Positions 36,443 through 45,446 of a stretch of DNA of 64,000 nucleotides are shown here, one piece after another. Origin of the DNA: Prevotella sp. (GTDB lineage Bacteria; Bacteroidota; Bacteroidia; Bacteroidales; Bacteroidaceae); contig JAIKZG010000013.1 in assembly GCA_024682415.1 (NCBI GenBank), forward strand, positions 62,001 through 126,000, written 5' to 3'. A program made the position numbers and the translations under genes. The notes under the pieces were generated by a model. That model worked only from the letters and a program-made list of their open reading frames with translations. It made no database searches and was not told the origin of the DNA. Every line of letters begins with the position of its first letter. Position 1 is the first letter of the stretch.

Positions 36443-36701
36443 AATATGTTATTTTTGCGCGTAAAGATACGTTTTTTTTATGACTTTTGTAATAATCGTT
36501 GTCGTTTTTCTAACGACTTTTGCTTGTCTTTATGCTTTTTTTAAAACGAAGTTTCAAAATCCGTTGCTTTTTTTAACCGATCTGCATTATTGCATTGCAA
36601 AGGCAAGAATAAACCGTTGATAGGTAATCATAAAGGAATTATTTATTGTTCAATTGTTTCGTGACAAATGTAAGCTAACGAAATTTAGTTGTGCACCGCT
36701 T
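36443..36701. other. Intergenic region with a diverged copy of the 34168-34250 sequence
   Basis: The phrase GCATTGCAAAGG followed by AATAAAC..GTT..GGTAAT at 36591-36628 recurs with changes at 34174-34210, and TAACGAAATTT follows in both. A small GTCGTT/AACGAC hairpin lies near 36508-36524. No gene seen. Confidence 0.45.
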
Positions 36702-38180
36702 TTACTTCCTACTTCTTACAAGTCGCTGATACACTGACGGCGTCATGCCGTTCTCCTTTTTGAACGCGCTGATGAAGCTGGCAGCGGAGCTGTAGCCCAA
36801 ATCCTGATAGATGGCCTGAATGGTCATGTTGCCGTAGTTGTCGGTGTCGGAAAGGCGCTTGCACGCTTCCATGATGCGAGCCTCGTTGAGCATAGACTTG
36901 AAATTCTTGCCAAGCACATCGTTGATAATCCACGACACATATTTGGTGTTGCTCTCCACAGCCTGAGAGAGCATGCCAAGGCTGAAATCGGGACGGGAGA
37001 TATAGTCTACATCGTCCATAACGCGGATGATGCGCCTTTTCAGCTCGTCGATCTGCTCTTCGCTAAGCCCGATGCCGAGACGCTCTTGCTGTTTAGCGTC
37101 GTCGGCAGCGGAAATGCTGAGCTGCATCTTGTCGCACAAGGCCTTGCTGCGCACGATAAGCTCCTCGTTTTTCTTCACGAGCATCTGCTGAGCCTGCAAC
37201 AGCTTGCGACTTTTGCGACGCAGCATATAATATAAGGTAGAGAGTAGAATCACGCAGCATGATATTACGGCTATCATGAGCATGAGGTGGTGGTTGAATA
37301 TCTGTAGGCGGCTTATCGCCTTGTCCTGACTCTTGCGCTCGCATTTCAGCAGCTTGTTGTTCACCATGTAGTATTTGTGGTAGCTGAACACGGAGTCGGA
37401 AATGGAAAGGGCCATAAGCTTCTGCTTGCGGGCGTTGATGGAGTCGCCGGCACGGCAGTAGGCAATGCTCTTGTGGCGATGGATGTCGGCAAGCACGTTC
37501 ATGTCGTTGTAGCGCACAGCAAAGGCGGAAGCCTTGTCGTAAAAAGCATGTGCCTTGGGGAATAGATTCTGCATGCAGTAGAGCTTGCCAAGCTGAATAT
37601 ATACTTCCTCGCTGTATTGTGGCGCATATTCCTTCTCCTCGGCATAGCGCAGAGCCTTGTTGAAATAGTATTCCGCTATCTGGTATCGCTTTTCGAGCGT
37701 GGCGATGAGGCCGTTGTAGAAAAGGTTGTCGCTGCGCTTCTCAGTAACGTTGTCCCACGGCAGCAGCTGCATGGCGTTGAGATAACGGCGCGCGCCTGCC
37801 ACGTCTTCTAAATGGCAATAGGCCTGCACCAAATTGCACGCCAAGGGATATTGCAGCTTCTCGTCGCCCAGTTTCACTGCTCCTCGGTAAGCCTTTAGCT
37901 GATAGTTGAGGCAACGCTGATAATCGCCCACAATGCCGTAGATGTTGCCAAGGCGACCGAGGAATATCGCCTTGTCGCGCTCGTTGCCGCTCTCCTCGGC
38001 GAGGTCAAGACCATAGATATAGCAGTCCATCGCCTCCGTGAGCTGTTCGGATGCGTAATAATTGTCGCCTTTTTGTCGTATGTAATTTAGGTTCGCCGTC
38101 TTTGCTGAGAGGTGAACGCATGGGGTAATGAGTAATAGAGCGCAAAGCATCGCTTTGTATGCGCATGAGAATAGTTTCAT
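36702..38180 (-). CDS. Membrane-anchored TPR sensor with AraC-type DNA-binding domain
   Basis: A 492-residue protein with a signal peptide (to about SAKT), a periplasmic stretch of tetratricopeptide-like helices (about 30-290), one membrane span (about 299-320), a coiled-coil-like linker (KLLQAQQMLVKKNEELIVRS) and a C-terminal AraC-family double helix-turn-helix (about 400-492; TIQAIYQDLGYSSAASFISAFKKENGMTPSVYQR). This is a one-protein signalling design common in Bacteroidetes, passing a periplasmic signal to DNA. The target genes are unknown. A TACCTTTG box at 38218-38225 (minus) is a probable -7 element. Confidence 0.85.
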   Translation of the reverse strand: MKLFSCAYKAMLCALLLITPCVHLSAKTANLNYIRQKGDNYYASEQLTEAMDCYIYGLDLAEESGNERDKAIFLGRLGNIYGIVGDYQRCLNYQLKAYRGAVKLGDEKLQYPLACNLVQAYCHLEDVAGARRYLNAMQLLPWDNVTEKRSDNLFYNGLIATLEKRYQIAEYYFNKALRYAEEKEYAPQYSEEVYIQLGKLYCMQNLFPKAHAFYDKASAFAVRYNDMNVLADIHRHKSIAYCRAGDSINARKQKLMALSISDSVFSYHKYYMVNNKLLKCERKSQDKAISRLQIFNHHLMLMIAVISCCVILLSTLYYMLRRKSRKLLQAQQMLVKKNEELIVRSKALCDKMQLSISAADDAKQQERLGIGLSEEQIDELKRRIIRVMDDVDYISRPDFSLGMLSQAVESNTKYVSWIINDVLGKNFKSMLNEARIMEACKRLSDTDNYGNMTIQAIYQDLGYSSAASFISAFKKENGMTPSVYQRLVRSRK

Positions 38181-38297
38181 TGATGTCCTATATATATAAA
38201 TATGTGTATGTAGGCTGCAAAGGTAGCTATTTTTTTTATATTCTTGAAATTAAAAATCAATAATGGCTGATTGTTAGGCTGGCAGCGATGGGGGCGT

Positions 38298-38305
38298 TAC
38301 CTTTG
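38298..38305 (+). promoter_or_regulatory. Orphan -7 box (TACCTTTG) with no downstream gene
   Basis: A perfect TACCTTTG on the plus strand within a 320-base gap. No open frame follows before a strong hairpin at 38398-38444. No clear -33 TTTG at the standard distance. Confidence 0.35.
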
Positions 38306-38397
38306 CGCCATGTTTTTCTGACGGAAAGGAAATCGGTGAATTCGTATATAGAACATTACCAAGTTAAACACACACATATAAAAGATTAGAGAAAAGG

Positions 38398-38444
38398 CTG
38401 CGCCTCTCTGCGTACATTGATTTGTTGATACGCAGGAGGCGCAG
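38398..38444 (-). terminator. Strong hairpin terminator of radC
   Basis: CTGCGCCTCTCTGCGTA pairs with TACGCAGGAGGCGCAG with one bulged base. On the minus strand it is followed by CCTTTTCTCTAATCTTTT. It could also end a short plus-strand transcript. Confidence 0.75.
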
Positions 38445-38502
38445 TTGCTATATGCTGCTTTGAAGTAGAATCTACGTCTGCTGAAAATGAGAATGGCAGT
38501 CG

Positions 38503-39186
38503 TTATATTCTGCCCTGCTCACGATAAGAATAGTAGTTGCCGTCGGTGATTATCACGTGGTCGAGGAATGTAAGGCGCATGAGCGAGCACGCCTTTGAGA
38601 TGTTGGTGGTAAGAGTGTCGTCGCTGCGGCTGGGGTGGAGGTTGTTGCTCGGGTGGTTGTGGCAGAGCACTATCACAGTAGCGTTATTGAGCAGAGCTTC
38701 CTTCATGATGATGCGCACATCAACAGAGGTGTCGGTAATGCCGCCATGAGAAAGGCGCACGCTCTTGATAAGCCTGTAGTTGTTGTTCATAAGTATCACC
38801 CATGCTTCCTCCACATCAAGATCTTGCATCTTGGGGTGCATATATTCATATATGTATGACGCTGCTCCGAGGTCTTTGCGCTCTTCTGCCTTCTCTCTCG
38901 CGCGACGTTTGCCAAGCTCGCAGGCAGCAAGCACCGTTATCGCCTTTGCTGGGCCCATGCCGTGATACTGCTCCAGCTCTCTTATGCTCATCTTGCCCAA
39001 AGTGTTGAGGTTGTTGTTGCAGTCGTTGAGCACTCGCTTCATCAGCGCCACCGCACTTTCCTTGGTAGAGCCAGAGCCGATAAGAATGGCAAGCAGCTCG
39101 GCGTTGCTCAGGGCTTCCGCTCCGAGCGTCATCATCTTCTCTCTCGGGCGGTCTTCCTTCGCCCATTCGTTAATGTTGAGTTTCAA
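38503..39186 (-). CDS. radC: RadC family JAB-domain protein
   Basis: A 227-residue protein with an N-terminal helix-hairpin-helix region (ELEQYHGMGPAKAITVLAACELGKR) and a JAB/MPN metalloprotease-like domain carrying the HNHPSNNLHPSRSD metal motif. RadC is a historical name; no repair role is proven, and the fold suggests a hydrolase acting on a peptide or nucleic-acid-linked substrate. The length is normal. It ends before a strong terminator and follows the GT2 gene by 59 bases on the same strand. Confidence 0.93.
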   Translation of the reverse strand: MKLNINEWAKEDRPREKMMTLGAEALSNAELLAILIGSGSTKESAVALMKRVLNDCNNNLNTLGKMSIRELEQYHGMGPAKAITVLAACELGKRRAREKAEERKDLGAASYIYEYMHPKMQDLDVEEAWVILMNNNYRLIKSVRLSHGGITDTSVDVRIIMKEALLNNATVIVLCHNHPSNNLHPSRSDDTLTTNISKACSLMRLTFLDHVIITDGNYYSYREQGRI

Positions 39187-39193
39187 TTTCTTA

Positions 39194-39225
39194 AATTCTG
39201 TGTTATCTGTGAAATCCGTGAGAGC
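39194..39225. repeat. Copy of a dispersed 31-32 bp element
   Basis: This sequence (core GTTATCTGTGAAATCCGTGAG) differs from the reverse complement of 25841-25872 at only about three or four bases. It lies between the GT2 stop and the radC start. Confidence 0.7.
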
Positions 39226-39245
39226 CTATTCTTTCTCAGCGTGAG

Positions 39246-40247
39246 CTATTTATAAAAGTTCTTTTTGAAAGCCTGAGTGTTCTCATCGCCACGTTTCAGC
39301 ACTATGCGCACCCACCATGCCCAGAGGAAGCCGAAGCCGTAGCCCATAAGCTGAATGAATGCCGCTATTACGCTTAATGCGCCTATCACGACGCTCTTGT
39401 TCTTAATGCTGCTGTCGGCAAATATCAGCAGAATGTATAGGGCGATAGGGGCAAGGAGAGGAAGACATTGAAGGATATGCCCGATTACTAAAAGGGCAAA
39501 CACTCCGAGAGTGAATACCATAGGCAGCAGATGGACAATCTTCAGCGACTCAGGATATCGCTTATAAAGGTTGATGCGCGCCATTCCGCTGTTGAACACC
39601 TGGCGGAAGAACTTCACGAAGTCGGTGCGGCGCTTGTGCCATACCCATGCCTCGGGAAACAGACGGCAACGCAGCCCGGCCTTGAAAATGCGGATGGAGA
39701 AATCAATGTCTTCGCCGAAACGCATATCAGAGAAACCTTTCAGCTCCAGATACTTGTCGCGACGAATGCCCATATTGAACGAGCGTGGATAGAACTTGTC
39801 GAGCTTCTTCTTGCCACCACGTATGCCGCCCGTGGTGAAGAAGCTTGTCATGGAGTAGGAGATGGCTTTCTGCACAGTGGTGAAGTTGGCATTGGCGCAG
39901 TCGGGCCCTCCGAAGGCGTCGGCAGGCTCTCGGCGTAGCTCCTCGCTTACAGCATTAAGATACCCATTGGGCACTACCACGTCGCTGTCGAGGATGATGA
40001 GATATTCGCCCTGAGCAAGCTCCGCGCCATAGTTGCGACTCTTGGCAGGGCCGCTGTTCAGTTTCTGATAATAAGATATGTTGAGGCTGTCGGCATATTT
40101 GTGGCATACGTCCTCGCATGGTATGCTTGAGCCGTCTTCCACGATGATGACTTCAAAATCCTTTTCCTCCTGATGGGTAAGGCTTTCAAGAAGCTCATCA
40201 ACCTCGTCGGGACGGTTGTAGACAGGAATGATAAAACTGTATTTCAT
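39246..40247 (-). CDS. Glycosyltransferase family 2, membrane-associated
   Basis: A 333-residue GT-A enzyme: FIIPVYNRPDEVDELLESL at the N-terminus, IIVEDGSS, the metal-binding DSD (YLIILDSDVVVPNG), and acceptor-side FGEDIDFSIRIF. Two to three hydrophobic segments at about residues 240-315 anchor it in the membrane. Members add sugars to lipid or polysaccharide acceptors; donor and acceptor are unknown. It lies upstream of radC on the same strand with only the dispersed element between them. Confidence 0.9.
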   Translation of the reverse strand: MKYSFIIPVYNRPDEVDELLESLTHQEEKDFEVIIVEDGSSIPCEDVCHKYADSLNISYYQKLNSGPAKSRNYGAELAQGEYLIILDSDVVVPNGYLNAVSEELRREPADAFGGPDCANANFTTVQKAISYSMTSFFTTGGIRGGKKKLDKFYPRSFNMGIRRDKYLELKGFSDMRFGEDIDFSIRIFKAGLRCRLFPEAWVWHKRRTDFVKFFRQVFNSGMARINLYKRYPESLKIVHLLPMVFTLGVFALLVIGHILQCLPLLAPIALYILLIFADSSIKNKSVVIGALSVIAAFIQLMGYGFGFLWAWWVRIVLKRGDENTQAFKKNFYK

Positions 40248-40303
40248 GTGTGTATATACGTGTAAAAACTGAATAGATGATAGGTAAATGTCGGTAAAAA
40301 AAT

Positions 40304-40355
40304 AAGGAACTTAACAGCTCGGCAAGCGATGTTCCCGAAAGTTGTTAAGTTCCTT
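40304..40355 (-). terminator. Intrinsic terminator of efp
   Basis: AAGGAACTTAACA pairs perfectly with TGTTAAGTTCCTT over 13 bp, and the minus strand continues into ATTTTTTT. Confidence 0.8.
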
Positions 40356-40389
40356 AATATAATTCGTTAACAGAACATCCCGTGAGAGA

Positions 40390-40956
40390 TTATTCTGTTA
40401 CTCTCTGCAAGTAGCTTCCGTCGCGTGTATCAACCTGCACCTTGTCACCCTCGTTGATGAACAAAGGAACGCGAATCTCAACACCTGTCTCAAGAGTAGC
40501 TGGCTTTGTAGCGTTGGTAGCAGTGTTGCCCTTGATACCTGGCTCGCTGTGAGCTACGAGGAGCACAGTCTTAACTGGCATTTCAGCGAAAAGGATTGTG
40601 CCGTCTGTTGTATCGGTAACAACCTCTACGATGTCGTTCTCCTTCATGTAGTCAACACCTGTGATGGCTTCCTTAGCGATAGGAGCCTGCTCGAATGTCT
40701 CCTGATTCATGAAGATGTAGTCCTCACCGTCCTTGTAGAGATACTGATAAGGACGACGCTCGATGCGAACATCCTCAAGCTTAAATCCAATCTGCCATGT
40801 ACGCTCCAATACGCGACCAGTTGTCACGTTCTTCAGCTTACAAATCATAACGGTGTTTCCCTTACCCGGCTTTCTGTGCTGGAAGTCGATACATGTCCAG
40901 ATCTGACCGTCCATGCGGATGCATGTTCCAATCTTGATTTTCTCTGAGTTGATCAT
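40390..40956 (-). CDS. efp: Elongation factor P
   Basis: A 188-residue translation factor that relieves stalling at proline runs. It shows the three beta-barrel domains; the modification-site loop reads DFQHRKPGKGNTVM, with the lysine following PG as the likely tip residue. The C-terminal signature DTRDGSYLQRVTE is normal. A minus-strand TAACTTTG box at 41013-41020 may be its -7 element. It is monocistronic with a strong terminator and divergent from rpmH. Confidence 0.96.
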   Translation of the reverse strand: MINSEKIKIGTCIRMDGQIWTCIDFQHRKPGKGNTVMICKLKNVTTGRVLERTWQIGFKLEDVRIERRPYQYLYKDGEDYIFMNQETFEQAPIAKEAITGVDYMKENDIVEVVTDTTDGTILFAEMPVKTVLLVAHSEPGIKGNTATNATKPATLETGVEIRVPLFINEGDKVQVDTRDGSYLQRVTE

Positions 40957-41069
40957 TGTTGTATTGTTTTTTATGTTATAATAATCGTAATATAATGATA
41001 TTGTTGCGGTTGCAAAGTTACAAAGAAATTATAAAAATGGGTTGTTTTTAGGCTAAAAATAGATTATTT

Positions 41070-41101
41070 TTTGGTTGTTACAAAAGAAATGAGTACTTTT
41101 G
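41070..41101 (+). promoter_or_regulatory. Promoter for rpmH (TTTG-20-TACTTTTG)
   Basis: TTTG at 41070-41073 and TACTTTTG at 41094-41101, 20 bases apart. Leader of about 80 bases before the rpmH ATG. Confidence 0.7.
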
Positions 41102-41186
41102 CACCCCAAACGAGTATCTTGTTTGCTCGTTTCTCGCTGATAGATAGCGATTAAGCAGATTAATAAAACAATAAAATTATATAAAA

Positions 41187-41342
41187 ATGAAAAGAACATT
41201 TCAGCCTCACAACCGTCGCCGCGTAAATAAGCACGGCTTCCGCGAGCGTATGGCAACAAAGAACGGTCGCCGCGTATTGGCAGCTCGCCGCGCACATGGC
41301 CGCAAGAAACTCACTGTTTCTGATGAGCACCACGGAAAATAA
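41187..41342 (+). CDS. rpmH: 50S ribosomal protein L34
   Basis: A 51-residue, arginine-rich protein starting [22 protein letters not shown], the unmistakable L34 sequence, with the usual [12 protein letters not shown] end. It sits in the large ribosomal subunit. In many bacteria rpmH is followed by rnpA; here rnpA is about 3.3 kb downstream, after metK, a DUF4271 gene and hemD. It has its own promoter and intrinsic terminator. Confidence 0.98.
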   Translation: MKRTFQPHNRRRVNKHGFRERMATKNGRRVLAARRAHGRKKLTVSDEHHGK

Positions 41343-41381
41343 TCTTTTCCGCGTTGTAATGTAAGGAATTAGTTTAAACTA

Positions 41382-41419
41382 AAAAAGGCAGTAGGGAATT
41401 TTATCTCTGCTGCCTTTTT
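41382..41419 (+). terminator. Intrinsic terminator of rpmH
   Basis: AAAAAGGCAG and CTGCCTTTTT form a 10-bp stem with the T run built in. Its T run overlaps the -33 box of the metK promoter. Confidence 0.8.
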
Positions 41420-41448
41420 GGTTCTTAAAGCTATTATTCGTATATTTG
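41417..41448 (+). promoter_or_regulatory. Promoter for metK (TTTG-20-TATATTTG)
   Basis: TTTG at 41417-41420 and TATATTTG at 41441-41448. It overlaps the rpmH terminator; no riboswitch-like structure is seen in the 35-base leader. Confidence 0.7.
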
Positions 41449-41488
41449 CACACAAAATTTCAATCTATTATATATTCATATAAAAAGT

Positions 41489-42745
41489 ATGGCATATTTA
41501 TTTTCATCAGAATCAGTTTCTGAAGGACATCCTGATAAGGTGTCAGACCAGATTTCAGACGCTCTTCTCGATCAGTTCCTTGCCTATGACGACAAGGCAC
41601 ACTGTGCAATCGAAACGTTCTGCACGACAGGACAGGTTGTAATTATGGGCGAAGTACGCTCAGAAGAATATGTTGACTTGCAAACCGTTGCCCGCAACAC
41701 CATCAACAGAATCGGTTACACCAAGGCCGATTATCAGTTTGACGGTAACAGCTGCGGTATTCTTACTGCCATTCACGAACAGAGCGACGATATCAATCGT
41801 GGCGTAAGCCGTGAGGAGGAAGAAAATCAGGGAGCAGGCGACCAGGGCATGATGTTTGGTTACGCTATCAATGAAACTGAGAGTTATATGCCAGTTTCAC
41901 TTGATTTGGCTCATCTCATCATGCGTACTCTTGCCGACATTCGCAAGGAAGGCAAGGAGATGACATATCTCCGTCCCGACTCTAAGAGTCAGGTGACGGT
42001 GGAATACAGCGACGACAATATTCCACAGCGTATTGATACTATTGTGGTGTCTACTCAGCACGACGAGTTTGACAGCGACGACGAGAAGATGCTTGCCAAA
42101 ATCCGTGAGGATGTGCTTAACATCCTTATGCCTCGCGTGAAGGCGCAGTGCGGTGAGAAGATTCTCGCCCTGTTTAACGACGACATCAAGTATTTCGTAA
42201 ATCCTACGGGCAAATTCGTTATCGGTGGCCCTCATGGCGACACAGGTCTGACAGGACGTAAGATTATCGTGGATACTTATGGCGGCAAGGGCGCTCACGG
42301 TGGTGGCGCGTTCTCAGGTAAAGATCCAAGTAAGGTAGACCGTTCGGCTGCTTACATGGCACGCTACATTGCCAAGAATATGGTTGCTGCTGGTATCAGC
42401 GACGAAGCGCTCGTGCAGCTTGCTTATGCTATCGGTGTGGCAGAGCCGGTGAGCGTTTATGTGAACACTTATGGTCGCAGTCATGTGAATATGACCGACG
42501 GTGAGATTGCCGACAAGATAAAGGGTATGTTCGACTTGCGTCCTAAGGCAATAGAGCGTATTTTGAAGCTCCGTCAGCCGATGTATCTCGAAACCGCTGC
42601 TTATGGACACATGGGCAGAAAGAATGAGGTGGTAGAGAAGACATTCACAAGCCGTTACCATGAGAAGAAGACAATGCAGATTGAATTGTTCACATGGGAG
42701 AAGCTCGACCAGGTGGATCGCCTGAAAGAGGCTTTCGGTCTGTAA
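41489..42745 (+). CDS. metK: S-adenosylmethionine synthetase
   Basis: A 418-residue enzyme making SAM from methionine and ATP. The N-terminus ([24 protein letters not shown]) and the central [12 protein letters not shown] are the family signatures; [25 protein letters not shown] is the phosphate-binding loop. The length is a little above the E. coli enzyme because of the usual Bacteroidota insertion (about 160-190). It has its own promoter and a terminator at 42783-42823, so it is monocistronic. It also supplies the methyl donor for the methyltransferase at 32426. Confidence 0.98.
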   Translation: MAYLFSSESVSEGHPDKVSDQISDALLDQFLAYDDKAHCAIETFCTTGQVVIMGEVRSEEYVDLQTVARNTINRIGYTKADYQFDGNSCGILTAIHEQSDDINRGVSREEEENQGAGDQGMMFGYAINETESYMPVSLDLAHLIMRTLADIRKEGKEMTYLRPDSKSQVTVEYSDDNIPQRIDTIVVSTQHDEFDSDDEKMLAKIREDVLNILMPRVKAQCGEKILALFNDDIKYFVNPTGKFVIGGPHGDTGLTGRKIIVDTYGGKGAHGGGAFSGKDPSKVDRSAAYMARYIAKNMVAAGISDEALVQLAYAIGVAEPVSVYVNTYGRSHVNMTDGEIADKIKGMFDLRPKAIERILKLRQPMYLETAAYGHMGRKNEVVEKTFTSRYHEKKTMQIELFTWEKLDQVDRLKEAFGL

Positions 42746-42782
42746 TCGGGAAAACGTATATCAAGAAAACATAATCATAACT

Positions 42783-42823
42783 CCACATTGTTCTTTCATT
42801 ATGAAAAGGGCAATGTGGTTTTT
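42783..42823 (+). terminator. Intrinsic terminator of metK
   Basis: CCACATTG and CAATGTGG form a perfect 8-bp stem followed by TTTTTA. Confidence 0.75.
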
Positions 42824-42841
42824 ACTTAATCGAAATTGAGA

Positions 42842-43861
42842 ATGTATTCGCAGGAAACGCAAGATTCAATATCTGCCGCTGAGCAGGTGGAGGCGGGAGC
42901 GCAGAATTACAAGAAGCATAGCGAGCCTACGCCTGCCGAGATATTGAGCTGGCTGCCTAAATCGGCAACGCCGGAACAGCAAGACTCGGCAATACAGGCG
43001 CACATAAAGCAGCAACCTATACATTGGAGCAGCGAGCCAGATACTCTCCATATGCCCGGCTTTCCTAAGGGCAAAAGCATGAAGGAGGTGAGCTTGCCGC
43101 AGTATTATCGTGAGTCTTACTTCTCTAAAAGCCCGATGTTTCATCCTGAGCTTCAGGGCGGAAGAGTGGGAGTGGCAGGCGACCCTATTCCTTATACCAT
43201 TGCCGGCGACAATGTGATGACGGCGGTGCTTATAGCCTGCTTTGTGCTTACGCTGCTTACATTGGCGAGATTTAGCTATCTCGTGGGCAGGCAGTTTAAG
43301 AGCTTCTTCTACTCTGCGGAGCGTGATGCCGACACTACAGAAACTACGGGTGAGTATGAATTTCAGCTCTTGTTGGGATTGCAGTCGTGCTTGCTCATGT
43401 CGATGGTATTCTTCTTCTATACCAATTCGCCTATTTCGGGCACGTTTATAGTTCAGCAGTATTCCATCATAGGGATATTCACGGCTATCATCGCGGCTTA
43501 TTTCCTGATAAAATCCATGGTCTACGGCATTGTGAACATAACGTTCTTCGGTGGTAGAAAAAACTTACAATGGATGCGCTCTTTCCTGTTTATAGCGGCA
43601 ATGGAAGGTATATTTTTATTCCCTGCCGTTATGCTGTTGGCGTATTTTGATATGTCGGTGAAAACGGTGTTCATTTATTCTGTGGCAGTGGTGGGATTGT
43701 TTAAATTCCTTGCTTTTTGCAAGTCGTATTCAATCTTTTTTGCCCATAGGCGTGGCGGACTGCAAAATATTTTGTACTTTTGTGCCCTTGAAGTTGTGCC
43801 TCTCGCAGCCTTGTGGGGATTTTTGCAGGTGGCAAGTGAATATTTAAAAGTAAACATTTAG
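42842..43861 (+). CDS. DUF4271 domain-containing membrane protein
   Basis: A 339-residue protein from the ATG at 42842 (a TTG at 42836 in the same frame is less likely). The N-terminal third is soluble and charged; the rest has about six to seven membrane segments, with FFGGRKNLQWM in a loop, matching Bacteroidota DUF4271. The function is unknown. It ends 4 bases before hemD; the order DUF4271-hemD-rnpA-yidD-tyrS is characteristic of the phylum and implies one transcript. Confidence 0.85.
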   Translation: MYSQETQDSISAAEQVEAGAQNYKKHSEPTPAEILSWLPKSATPEQQDSAIQAHIKQQPIHWSSEPDTLHMPGFPKGKSMKEVSLPQYYRESYFSKSPMFHPELQGGRVGVAGDPIPYTIAGDNVMTAVLIACFVLTLLTLARFSYLVGRQFKSFFYSAERDADTTETTGEYEFQLLLGLQSCLLMSMVFFFYTNSPISGTFIVQQYSIIGIFTAIIAAYFLIKSMVYGIVNITFFGGRKNLQWMRSFLFIAAMEGIFLFPAVMLLAYFDMSVKTVFIYSVAVVGLFKFLAFCKSYSIFFAHRRGGLQNILYFCALEVVPLAALWGFLQVASEYLKVNI

Positions 43862-43865
43862 AACA

Positions 43866-44612
43866 ATGATAAAGAAGATACTGGTATCTCAACCGAAACC
43901 GTCAAGTGAGAAATCACCATACTACGATATCCAAAACAAGTATGGTGTGGAGTGTGTCTTTCGTCCATTCTTTAAGGTAGAGGGACTGTCATCAAAGGAA
44001 TTCCGTCAGCAGAAAGTGAGCATTGCTGATTATACTGCTGTCGTATTCACATCGCGCCATGCCATAGATAACTTCTTTAAGCTGACTAAGGAGTTGCGTA
44101 TTACAATTCCTGAGACAATGAAGTATTTCTGCACAATCGAGACAATAGCACTTTATATTCAGAAGTACGTTCAGTATCGTAAGCGTAAGGTATTCTTCGG
44201 TACAAACGGAAAGATTGACGGCCTTTTGCCTCAGATGATGAGACACAAGGACGAACGCTATCTCGTGCCTATGAGCAGCGTGCATACCGATGAAATCACT
44301 AATCTGCTCGATTCTAAGGGATTGAAGCACAAGGAATGCGTGATGTATCGCACGGTAAGCAACGACTTTACAGAGGAGGAAAAGAAAGACGCTGATTATG
44401 ATATGCTTCTTTTCTTCAGTCCTACAGGCGTAAAGGCGTTGAAGAGCAACTTCCCTGATTTCGTACAGGGTGAAAAGGTTATCGGCGCGTTTGGACCTGC
44501 TACCGCTAAGACTGTCGTTGATCTTGGTCTGCGACTCGACTTCGGTGCTCCAAGCAAGGAATGTCCTTCAATGACAAGCGCGTTGGATGCCTATCTGAAA
44601 GAGCATAAATGA
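43866..44612 (+). CDS. hemD: Uroporphyrinogen-III synthase family protein
   Basis: A 248-residue protein with the two-lobed HemD fold pattern (VVFTSRHAIDNFF in the first lobe, LLFFSPTGVKALK and GAFGPATAKTV in the second). HemD closes and inverts hydroxymethylbilane to uroporphyrinogen III. Many Bacteroidales have incomplete heme pathways and keep this gene, so the physiological role here is less sure than the family. Its stop codon overlaps the rnpA start codon by four bases (ATGA). Confidence 0.85.
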   Translation: MIKKILVSQPKPSSEKSPYYDIQNKYGVECVFRPFFKVEGLSSKEFRQQKVSIADYTAVVFTSRHAIDNFFKLTKELRITIPETMKYFCTIETIALYIQKYVQYRKRKVFFGTNGKIDGLLPQMMRHKDERYLVPMSSVHTDEITNLLDSKGLKHKECVMYRTVSNDFTEEEKKDADYDMLLFFSPTGVKALKSNFPDFVQGEKVIGAFGPATAKTVVDLGLRLDFGAPSKECPSMTSALDAYLKEHK

Positions 44613-45082
44613 TTTTGGCAGACAACAATAGAAACACATTGGCAAAGAGAGAGCGCATAAATAGCTTGAAACAGCTTGAGGTGCTCTTCGACAGAAGCGG
44701 CAGCTTGTCACTGTCGTCTTTCCCTTTGCGTGTGGTCTATCGTGTTGTGGCTCGTGGTGAGAATGAACCATTGGTTCAGATGCTGATAAGCGTTCCTAAA
44801 AAGCATCTGCACAGAGCGGTGAAGCGTAATAAGGTGAAGCGACAGGTGCGCGCAGCCTACCGCGTGAACAAGCATGGGCTTATAAGCTATTTCGAGACTG
44901 TTAATAACAGGTTGGCTGCCACTGGAAAAGATGGCAATGCTGATAGCGAGATGAAACGTGAGGGGGTGGACTTGGCTTTTATATGGCTAAGCGACGACCT
45001 CTATGAATCATCAGTAGTTGAGCGTCGTGTGGTTAATTTGCTTGACCGCTTGCAGGAACGTCTTGCTAAATCTACGAATTAA
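44609..45082 (+). CDS. rnpA: Ribonuclease P protein component
   Basis: A 157-residue basic protein that assists the RNase P RNA in trimming tRNA 5' leaders. The core has FPLRVVYRV and the RNR-type motif KKHLHRAVKRNKVKRQVRAAYR. It is longer than typical (about 120) because of an insertion before the C-terminal FIWLSDDLYESS. It overlaps hemD by four bases and is followed by yidD, as usual. Confidence 0.93.
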   Translation: MILADNNRNTLAKRERINSLKQLEVLFDRSGSLSLSSFPLRVVYRVVARGENEPLVQMLISVPKKHLHRAVKRNKVKRQVRAAYRVNKHGLISYFETVNNRLAATGKDGNADSEMKREGVDLAFIWLSDDLYESSVVERRVVNLLDRLQERLAKSTN

Positions 45083-45111
45083 TCTTCCCGATAAAGTTTT
45101 TAACGTGAATT

Positions 45112-45366
45112 ATGGCGGCTGCATTTCATAACATATTGCGTTGTTTTGCTCATAATGCAGTTAAAATCTTAGTGCTGCCTATAATATTCTACCAAAAGTT
45201 TATTAGCCCTTACACCCCTCCTTCATGCAGATTTGTTCCGACATGCTCGGAATACGCTAAGCAGGCGTTGAAGAAACATGGCCCTATAAAAGGGTTGGGG
45301 CTGGCTATATGGCGCATATTGAGGTGTAATCCGTGGGGAGGAAGCGGTTATGATCCTGTTCCATAG
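45112..45366 (+). CDS. yidD: Membrane protein insertion efficiency factor YidD
   Basis: An 84-residue protein with the complete YidD signature: [31 protein letters not shown] followed by [17 protein letters not shown] (three conserved cysteines). It assists YidC in membrane protein insertion. It lies 29 bases after rnpA, the classical neighbour. Confidence 0.95.
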   Translation: MAAAFHNILRCFAHNAVKILVLPIIFYQKFISPYTPPSCRFVPTCSEYAKQALKKHGPIKGLGLAIWRILRCNPWGGSGYDPVP

Positions 45367-45446
45367 GAGATCATGCCTTGGGATATTCTCACGCGTGTAC
45401 ATATAATATATATAAATTGCGTATAAAATAATAAATAGATACAGAG

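Noticed and set aside
41053..41295. An 80-codon minus-strand frame over rpmH
   Set aside because: It overlaps the certain L34 gene and its promoter on the opposite strand.
41449..41488. SAM riboswitch before metK
   Set aside because: The leader predicted from the promoter is only about 35 bases and shows no paired structure.
42836..42841. TTG as start codon of the DUF4271 gene
   Set aside because: An ATG six bases later is available in the same frame and is the more likely start.
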